From Clostridia bacterium (GTDB lineage: Bacteria > Bacillota > Clostridia > Oscillospirales > CAG-272): a stretch of 35,828 nt of DNA. A model generated the notes under the pieces. That model had not been told where the DNA came from, did no database searches, and saw nothing but the letters and a program-made list of their open reading frames with translations. Numbering within the stretch: position 1 is the first letter of the stretch; every line of letters starts with the position of its first letter. Positions 30,791-35,828 of this stretch are shown in pieces. The DNA lies in contig JAFXHA010000044.1 of the NCBI GenBank assembly GCA_017536635.1, forward strand, positions 1 through 35,828. Reading direction: 5' to 3'. The translations under genes and the position numbers were made by a program.

Positions 30791-32026
30791 TTATAATACC
30801 GAATTCATAGTTTCCTCAAGTGCTATTTCGGACCATCTCCAAAGTCTCTGGGGATCGTTTTTGACGGTGCTGATATCCTTGAGCAGAAGCTCAAGGCAGA
30901 GGCCGTGATCCTTTGCCGCCTTTATCGTGCGTCGAATGTCCTTTCGGACGACATCCTCGTCAAAGGTGGTCGAAGCTAGGAAGCTGGGGCTCGGCTTGTT
31001 TGACATAATGTATTTCTTGGGTAGCGTCGCGGAAAAATGCTCTCTGTCGCTCCACGGGCTGCACGATATCTTGCGGATGTTCGGCATACGGTCGATTATG
31101 TGGAGTCTGTCGTCAAGTCGCTCGCAGCAGCCGTAATATACCGAGCCGTAGCAGGCGAAGAGCTTTGACATATAGGGAAGCTCAAACTCCTCGTTGGTCT
31201 CGGGAGACACCGAGGTGAAAAGCTGTGCCATACTGTACGTCCAGCCGTCCTGAGTCGTGGTATGGTTGGGATCGTGATCAGCGGCGGGCAATCTGTCGCT
31301 GAAGGTATAGGAGCAATGGCACATATTGCTTACAGTATCGTAAACTCCGAGCTCGTTGATCTGCTTGATAAGCGCGAGATGCGCGTTTGTGTAGCGGTCA
31401 AGGATCGCGTGTATAAGCTCGGGGCGGTCGATAAGGTCAAAGTAGCAGTTTTCAACGCCCTTCCAGAAGCTTATCTGATCCCAAAGCCCCGAATGTACCA
31501 TCAATCCGCTCCATTTCAGCGGAGCAATACCGTCGAATATCTCGTGCGCGGCGGCAAGAATTTCGGCCTCCTTGTCGGGATTAAGATGAAGCTCGGGAGC
31601 TTTTATCTTTTCGATATCTTCCATTTCCTCAAGCTGATCCACGAACGTATGGCTTTGAGCGTGTATGTCGTTGTCCGACGCCATTGTGGAAATTCCGAAT
31701 CCCGTGTTGGACACGGGGCGGGGAAGAATGATGTAGGGATTGAGCACCATATCGGCAGGCAGATGCTCCCATTTATATATCTCGGAGCGGAGCTTCCATT
31801 CTATTTTGCGGAAATACGGATCCTCTACCTTCAGCACGAGGAAGCCGTCAACATCAAGCTCGCTCCAGGGCATCTGATCAATGGTGATCATCGGCTTTTG
31901 CATATTCATATTGTTGAGCGCGCGCCAGAGCTCTCGTTTTTCGGTGTTCTTATCCGAGAGTGCGTAGCTCATATATCTTGTTGCGAGCTCGCGTAATACC
32001 TCGCGGTCCTTGATACTAACGTTCAT
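30791..32026 (-). CDS. Uroporphyrinogen decarboxylase-like (URO-D superfamily) protein
   Basis: 411 residues. It belongs to the URO-D/MtaA-type TIM-barrel superfamily by overall pattern: VLNPYIILPRP, MVHSGLWDQISFWKGVENCYFDLIDRPELIHAILDRY, and the late PNIRKISCSPWSD. A Cys/His-rich centre (MCHCSYTF, FACYGSVYYGCCERLDDR) resembles a metal site, as in corrinoid methyltransferases of the same superfamily, rather than heme-pathway URO-D. No heme or cobalamin genes are adjacent, so a heme role is unlikely. The ATG at 32026 is preceded by AAGGAG. It follows the AraC gene by 22 bases and is probably its target. Substrate unknown. Confidence 0.78.
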   Translation of the reverse strand: MNVSIKDREVLRELATRYMSYALSDKNTEKRELWRALNNMNMQKPMITIDQMPWSELDVDGFLVLKVEDPYFRKIEWKLRSEIYKWEHLPADMVLNPYIILPRPVSNTGFGISTMASDNDIHAQSHTFVDQLEEMEDIEKIKAPELHLNPDKEAEILAAAHEIFDGIAPLKWSGLMVHSGLWDQISFWKGVENCYFDLIDRPELIHAILDRYTNAHLALIKQINELGVYDTVSNMCHCSYTFSDRLPAADHDPNHTTTQDGWTYSMAQLFTSVSPETNEEFELPYMSKLFACYGSVYYGCCERLDDRLHIIDRMPNIRKISCSPWSDREHFSATLPKKYIMSNKPSPSFLASTTFDEDVVRKDIRRTIKAAKDHGLCLELLLKDISTVKNDPQRLWRWSEIALEETMNSVL

Positions 32027-32048
32027 TTTGAGTTTCTCCTTGTTATAT

Positions 32049-32888
32049 TTAATATTTATTACTGTAAAATTCACTTCGGTATTGCTCGGGCGATTTTCCA
32101 AATTCGCGGCGGAATGCCGACGAGAAATACGTGTGCGACGAAAAGCCGTATTTTTGGGCTATCGCGCTTATCTTCAGATCTGAATATCTCAGCAGATACC
32201 TCGCCTTTTCGAGCCTTAGGCGTTGTACGTATTTGAGAGGCGGAATGCCGTAATACTCCTTGAATCTGTGCGAAAAATAATATTTGCTCATTTGCATCCT
32301 TGCGCACAAATAGTCAAGCGTAATGTCCGCAAGCTCGTCAGAGTTAAGAATGCTTTCTATTTTTGTGCGAAACTCGTATTCCTCGGGCGAATATATTATT
32401 TTTTGGTGCTCTGCGTGAGCTTCTTCCAGAATTATATGAAGCGCGCGAGAGATGAGTGCCGAAAATTCAAACGGATCGGCACCGCCGCTCTGCAATTCTA
32501 TACATTGGAGCAGTATCTCGAGCACACGCGAATCCTTCCCTATAAACGCAAGCTTTGAAAAGGAGTTTATCTGTGCGGCGATACCGTTGGCAAGCTCGCC
32601 GTTTATGTGCATCCAGACGATCTCCGACGGAATGCTTTTGTCAAAGTGATAGGAGTGCGTTATTCGCTTGTCGAGCAGAAGATACTGTCCTTCCTCGCAG
32701 GAAAAGGTATGCCTGTCCTGCTCGCAAAAAAGACAGCCGACCGTTGTATATATCAATACGAGATTTTCTTCCTTGTAATTTCGTATTGAAAAATTGGGTG
32801 AGCGCATGATTCCGAGCATATTTGAATAGCAAAGACGCGAAAAAAGATGCGGAAACGTTGGCGCGTAGCTGATGGATTGCTCTGACAC
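32049..32888 (-). CDS. AraC-family transcriptional regulator
   Basis: 279 residues. An N-terminal cupin-like sensing domain (VLIYTTVGCLFCEQDRHTF, GQYLLLDKRITHSYHFD) and a C-terminal pair of helix-turn-helix motifs (LDYLCARMQMSKYYFSHRFK and ISAIAQKYGFSSHTYFSSAF, then the typical FGKSPEQYR). GTG start at 32888 with AAAGGAG nine bases upstream. First gene of a two-gene operon with the URO-D-like gene, from its own promoter. Likely an activator responding to a small organic ligand linked with that enzyme. Confidence 0.9.
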   Translation of the reverse strand: MSEQSISYAPTFPHLFSRLCYSNMLGIMRSPNFSIRNYKEENLVLIYTTVGCLFCEQDRHTFSCEEGQYLLLDKRITHSYHFDKSIPSEIVWMHINGELANGIAAQINSFSKLAFIGKDSRVLEILLQCIELQSGGADPFEFSALISRALHIILEEAHAEHQKIIYSPEEYEFRTKIESILNSDELADITLDYLCARMQMSKYYFSHRFKEYYGIPPLKYVQRLRLEKARYLLRYSDLKISAIAQKYGFSSHTYFSSAFRREFGKSPEQYRSEFYSNKY

Positions 32889-32917
32889 GGTGCGTATCTC
32901 CTTTCGGAATTTTTTTC

Positions 32918-32946
32918 ATTATATCATATGATCTTGCCGCTTGCAA
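32918..32946 (-). promoter_or_regulatory. Promoter of the araC-URO-D operon
   Basis: On the minus strand TTGCAA (32946-32941), 17-bp spacer, TATAAT (32923-32918). Confidence 0.75.
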
Positions 32947-32991
32947 GTCTAAAGCAATTTATTGATATAAAACGGCAATATTTATTCAAGC

Positions 32992-33027
32992 AAAAAGCGC
33001 TTGCGGCAATTTTTTGCCACAAGCGCT
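32992..33027 (-). terminator. Terminator of the TPM-like gene (minus strand)
   Basis: AGCGCTTG-x-GGCAA pairs with TTGCC-x-CAAGCGCT (one internal mismatch, TTTT loop); the minus strand continues with five T. Confidence 0.85.
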
Positions 33028-33040
33028 GCTATTTGATCGT

Positions 33041-34027
33041 TTACCAAGCGGAATTGTTATAATTACCCGAGCTGTTTGCGTCTCGGTTGTAATTTGATCC
33101 GTTATTGTTAGGTCCGCCCGAATTTTTCTTCTTTACCGCCTTTACGATAAGCACTATCGCAACTATGATGAGACCTACTGCGATTACCAGACTGAAAATA
33201 TCGCCCGCCGTTACGGTTTTGGGGAAGATATCGTCTATGTCGTCAACGACAACTACTATCGGGATACCCGTTGCGGCAGTAAAATCTTCAAGAGCCTTAT
33301 TGACTGTTGATTCGGTGAGATCGAGCTCGGTCTTGTTGGTCAGGTGAGAATCATACTCAACGCTCTCTGTACCGCAGTTGAACGATGAGTCAAGTCCGAG
33401 AGCTGAAATGTGTCCCTGCATTCTGGTTACGACCGATGCGATACCCGAATCGAGCGAATATTTATAGGAATTGGAATTGATAGCCGAGGCTGATACCGCA
33501 GTGCCGAGTCGGCTGCCGTTGCTGCCGAACATTTCGTTGATCCTGGTGTCAAGGTGATCTCCGCACCAAGCGATATAGGCATAGTCGTAATACTCGTCGT
33601 CCTCGACCGCGAAAACTATGAGAAGATTATCCTCATAATCGTCGGTTGCCCCGAATTCCGCGGCATACTGACTGTCAGCGTAATCCTGAAATACGTTTTC
33701 GTCGTAGGCGATCTCGCCGCCCGTCGTTGCGAGATTAAACGCCGAGCCGAATACGGAGAATATCATAACGCCCGCGAGTATTATAAGAAGAATGGGTGCA
33801 AGAAGTAAGCCCATAAGTCCGCCGAGACAGCCACCAGCGCCAAAAAATAGTCCAGGGCCGAAGAACCAGCCGCCGCCAAAGTGCGGCCCGTGGTGATGAG
33901 GTCCGCCTCCGAATCCTCTTCCGCCGCCGCCAAATCCTCTGCCTCCTCCGCCGAAGCTTCCGCCTCCGCCGAATCCGCCTCCTCTGAATCCTCCGCCTCC
34001 GCGTGATCCTCCTCCGGGTCCTGGCAT
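33041..34027 (-). CDS. Gly-rich membrane protein with TPM-like extracytoplasmic domain
   Basis: 328 residues. The first 65 or so residues are Gly/Phe/Arg-rich low complexity (GGGFGGGGSFGGGG, then HHHGPHF), followed by a hydrophobic segment (about 69-100), an acidic domain of about 160 residues that resembles the TPM/YgcG fold (LLIVFAVEDDEYYDYAYIAWCGDHLD; IPIVVVVDD), a second membrane segment (FSLVIAVGLIIVAIVLIV) and an Asn/Ser-rich tail. ATG at 34027 with GGAGG upstream; an open frame extends further but lacks an RBS. Similar Gly-rich TPM proteins occur in many Clostridia without a known role. Single gene with promoter and terminator. Confidence 0.75.
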   Translation of the reverse strand: MPGPGGGSRGGGGFRGGGFGGGGSFGGGGRGFGGGGRGFGGGPHHHGPHFGGGWFFGPGLFFGAGGCLGGLMGLLLAPILLIILAGVMIFSVFGSAFNLATTGGEIAYDENVFQDYADSQYAAEFGATDDYEDNLLIVFAVEDDEYYDYAYIAWCGDHLDTRINEMFGSNGSRLGTAVSASAINSNSYKYSLDSGIASVVTRMQGHISALGLDSSFNCGTESVEYDSHLTNKTELDLTESTVNKALEDFTAATGIPIVVVVDDIDDIFPKTVTAGDIFSLVIAVGLIIVAIVLIVKAVKKKNSGGPNNNGSNYNRDANSSGNYNNSAW

Positions 34028-34072
34028 AATATTATCCTCCGTTTCGTAGTGAAAATTTAATTTTATAAGTAT

Positions 34073-34101
34073 ATTATACACTTGTTTTGCGTTAAATGCA
34101 A
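34073..34101 (-). promoter_or_regulatory. Promoter of the TPM-like gene
   Basis: On the minus strand TTGCAT (34101-34096), 17-bp spacer, TATAAT (34078-34073). Confidence 0.7.
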
Positions 34102-34127
34102 GATTTTTGCGAAAAAATATTTATGCC

Positions 34128-34156
34128 TTGAAAAAGAAATGGTCGTGTGATATAAT
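34128..34156 (+). promoter_or_regulatory. Promoter of the DUF4886-type gene
   Basis: TTGAAA (34128-34133), 17-bp spacer, TATAAT (34151-34156). Confidence 0.82.
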
Positions 34157-34200
34157 ATGTATGCAAATTCCTTGTAATCGATCGTGCGGAGGTAATAGAT

Positions 34201-35040
34201 ATGAAGCGTATTGAGATTCCATTGAAAAACGAGAAGCACAGGGTGTTTAAAATTTTGATGATCGGAAACAGCTTTTGTCAATTTTATATTGATGAGCTGT
34301 ATGGAATGGCAAGAGCCGCGGATATTGAATGTAAAATAGTAAGCGTTATTGCGGGTGCTTGTACCTTGCAAAAGCATTGGACATGGTACGAAAGCAACGA
34401 AAAGAATTATACGATGCTGATATTTGATGAAAACGGATTAAGCTCGGTTAATGACATGGGACTTGACGATTGCTTGGCACAGGACGAATGGGACGTTATC
34501 TCATATCAGGACGGTGAATATTATTATCGGTTGGGCGGACTTGAGGATGCTCGAAAAAACACCGAGCCGTATCTTACTAATTTGGTACGCTATATAAGAG
34601 GAAGATTTCCGGATGCCGTGCACGTCTTTCATCACGTTTGGGCTTACCAGACGGGATATTACCGACCCAAAAAATCTCCGTTTAAAGTGGAGACCTTTGA
34701 GGCTCAGAATAAAATGCACGAGGATCTTAGCTCGATTGCCTTAGAGGCTTGCCAACGGCACGGACTTTTTCGTATACCGAGCGGGGACGCTTGGAGAATA
34801 GCAAGACAAGATGTCCGTGTGGGCGATACTCTTTGTATGCCGGACTGCGAGCATGACGGGGAATTGCAGGGTGGACAGTATCTGAACGCGTGTGTGTGGT
34901 TTGAGACGTTATTTGGAAGAAGCTGTATAGAAAATACATTTAGTCCTGCTTATGCATTGCCGGCTGAGAAGATTACGGCGCTTCGCGAGGCGGCGCATCG
35001 TGCGGTAGCCGATGTGTATGGAAGCGATTATGCAAAATGA
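34201..35040 (+). CDS. DUF4886-type SGNH hydrolase-like protein
   Basis: 279 residues. The start KILMIGNSF is the characteristic block I of DUF4886, an SGNH-fold family in gut bacteria, with Ser in GNS as the likely nucleophile. DCEHDGELQGGQYLNACVWFETLFG near the end corresponds to the family's DGxHLSxxGxYLxAxxWYExL block that supplies the catalytic His. No signal peptide, although many members are secreted. RBS CGGAGG. It is monocistronic. Members are often linked with glycan degradation as putative esterases; the substrate is unknown. No clear terminator is seen in the roughly 210 bases before efp. Confidence 0.8.
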   Translation: MKRIEIPLKNEKHRVFKILMIGNSFCQFYIDELYGMARAADIECKIVSVIAGACTLQKHWTWYESNEKNYTMLIFDENGLSSVNDMGLDDCLAQDEWDVISYQDGEYYYRLGGLEDARKNTEPYLTNLVRYIRGRFPDAVHVFHHVWAYQTGYYRPKKSPFKVETFEAQNKMHEDLSSIALEACQRHGLFRIPSGDAWRIARQDVRVGDTLCMPDCEHDGELQGGQYLNACVWFETLFGRSCIENTFSPAYALPAEKITALREAAHRAVADVYGSDYAK

Positions 35041-35165
35041 TGGTAATGCTGAGGGTTTGTAACTCAATGTAACTTAGGCTCTATCTTCGACGTTATTTTT
35101 GCAAGAAAATGAAGTAAGGCGTTTTTGAAAAATCATATTATTTTTGGAAAAATATAAAAAACCTC

Positions 35166-35194
35166 TTGAAATTCGGCAAAAAATGGTGTATAAT
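35166..35194 (+). promoter_or_regulatory. Promoter of efp
   Basis: TTGAAA (35166-35171), 17-bp spacer, TATAAT (35189-35194). Confidence 0.85.
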
Positions 35195-35253
35195 AAAATG
35201 AATTTATATTTCACGACATCAAAAACTATAATATGTTTCGGAGGAAAACAAAA

Positions 35254-35811
35254 ATGGTAGTAGCAGGCGATTTTAAAAACGGTATTACTTTTGATATGGA
35301 CGGTGCCGTATATCAGGTCATCGAGTTCCAGCACGTAAAGCCCGGTAAGGGAGCTGCGTTCGTTCGTACAAAGATCAAGAACGTTATCACCGGTTCTGTA
35401 ATTGAGAGAACCTTCAGCCCCACGGACAAGTTCGAGAATGCTTACATCGAGAGAAAAGAGATGCAGTATTCTTACAACGACGGCGATCTTTATTATTTCA
35501 TGGATATGGAAACATTTGATATGCTTCCTCTCAACAGCGACAAGCTTCCCGACAACTTTAAGTTTGTTAAGGAAGAGATGATGTGCAAGATCATCTCCTA
35601 TAAGGGCAACGTTTTCGGCGTTGAGCCCCCCACGTTCGTTGAGCTTGAGGTTACTGCAACCGATCCCGGATTTGCAGGCAACACCGCAACCAACACTCTC
35701 AAGCCCGCAACGCTTGAGACCGGCGCTGTTATCAAGGTTCCGCTCTTTATCAACGAGGGCGACGTTCTTAAGATCGACACCAGAACCGGCGAGTATCTCT
35801 CCCGCGCATAA
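35254..35811 (+). CDS. efp: Elongation factor P
   Basis: 185 residues, the canonical EF-P length, with three beta-barrel domains. The loop that enters the peptidyl-transferase centre reads [10 protein letters not shown] with Lys32 at its tip, the residue modified in many bacteria. The late signature reads [27 protein letters not shown], close to the EF-P PROSITE pattern. It rescues ribosomes stalled at polyproline. GGAGG stands nine bases before the ATG at 35254. The usual neighbour pepQ is not seen upstream. Confidence 0.97.
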   Translation: MVVAGDFKNGITFDMDGAVYQVIEFQHVKPGKGAAFVRTKIKNVITGSVIERTFSPTDKFENAYIERKEMQYSYNDGDLYYFMDMETFDMLPLNSDKLPDNFKFVKEEMMCKIISYKGNVFGVEPPTFVELEVTATDPGFAGNTATNTLKPATLETGAVIKVPLFINEGDVLKIDTRTGEYLSRA

Positions 35812-35814
35812 TCT

Positions 35815-35821
35815 CGGAGGA
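35815..35821 (+). promoter_or_regulatory. Ribosome binding site of a gene beyond the right edge
   Basis: CGGAGGA follows the efp stop within a few bases, so a downstream gene probably starts just outside the window and is co-transcribed with efp. Confidence 0.5.
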
Positions 35822-35828
35822 CTCTGAA

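Noticed and set aside
30791..32026. HemE (uroporphyrinogen decarboxylase of heme synthesis)
   Set aside because: Length, the Cys/His-rich centre and lack of heme genes nearby fit another branch of the superfamily better.
35041..35165. Possible terminator or small RNA between the DUF4886 gene and efp
   Set aside because: I found no hairpin with a T-run; the stretch is A/T-rich with a short GTAAC repeat only.

Overview
The window looks like a chromosomal segment of an uncultured gut-type Clostridia (Bacillota) bacterium. This rests on GGAGG-type ribosome binding sites, near-consensus sigma-A promoters (TTGACA-16/17-TATAAT), short strong hairpin terminators, anaerobe redox genes (flavodiiron protein, rubredoxin, 4Fe-4S protein), a FakA/FakB/PlsX lipid route, a DarA-type c-di-AMP receptor and many signal-less glycosidases. 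TGA works as a normal stop. I saw no rRNA, tRNA, CRISPR array, prophage or transposase gene, and no gene-free stretch longer than about 270 bases.

Layout. 2-1078: 3' part of a surface protein built from Cys-rich tandem repeats with a C-terminal membrane anchor. 1196-1810: an SGNH hydrolase on its own promoter. 1988-7525: a TetR-led operon for use of exogenous fatty acids (tetR, fakA, plsX, fakB, a GNAT-like acyltransferase, an acyl carrier protein). 7737-10241 (minus): GH78 alpha-L-rhamnosidase, convergent with that operon across a bidirectional terminator. 10439-14988: an envelope module of two paralogous 2-TM proteins, a small amphipathic 11-residue-repeat protein and two BcrA-type ATPase/permease pairs, with two promoters that share an unusual upstream box array. 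15035-15170: a MITE-like fold-back repeat. 15257-19068 (minus) and 19159-19818 (plus): a redox cluster (D-lactate dehydrogenase, 4Fe-4S protein, flavodiiron protein, rubredoxin) divergent from a Crp/Fnr regulator. 19924-21860: a trehalase-like GH and a CE4-like deacetylase. 22095-25314: an ABC exporter with an N-terminal regulatory extension, a DUF1854 protein and DarA. 25428-26213: PHP phosphatase. 26349-30739: DeoR regulator, two GH32 paralogs and an SGNH hydrolase. 30791-32888 (minus): AraC regulator and a uroporphyrinogen-decarboxylase-like protein. 33041-34027 (minus): Gly-rich TPM-like membrane protein. 34201-35040: DUF4886-type SGNH protein. 35254-35811: elongation factor P; a ribosome binding site near the right edge suggests another gene follows.

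How it works together. Several independent units feed on plant or host glycans inside the cell: rhamnosides, fructosides and alpha-glucosides, with esterases and deacetylases. None of the glycosidases has a signal peptide and no sugar transporter is present, so oligosaccharides must enter by transporters encoded elsewhere. The fak operon recycles free fatty acids into acyl-phosphate for PlsX. The Crp/Fnr cluster fits defence against O2 or NO together with redox balancing through lactate. The strongest candidates for undescribed biology are the 10439-14988 envelope module with its PhoP-like boxes, the Crp/Fnr palindrome placed at about -41.5 of the ldhA promoter, the Cys-rich tail on the lactate dehydrogenase, and the link between the ABC exporter, DUF1854 and DarA.
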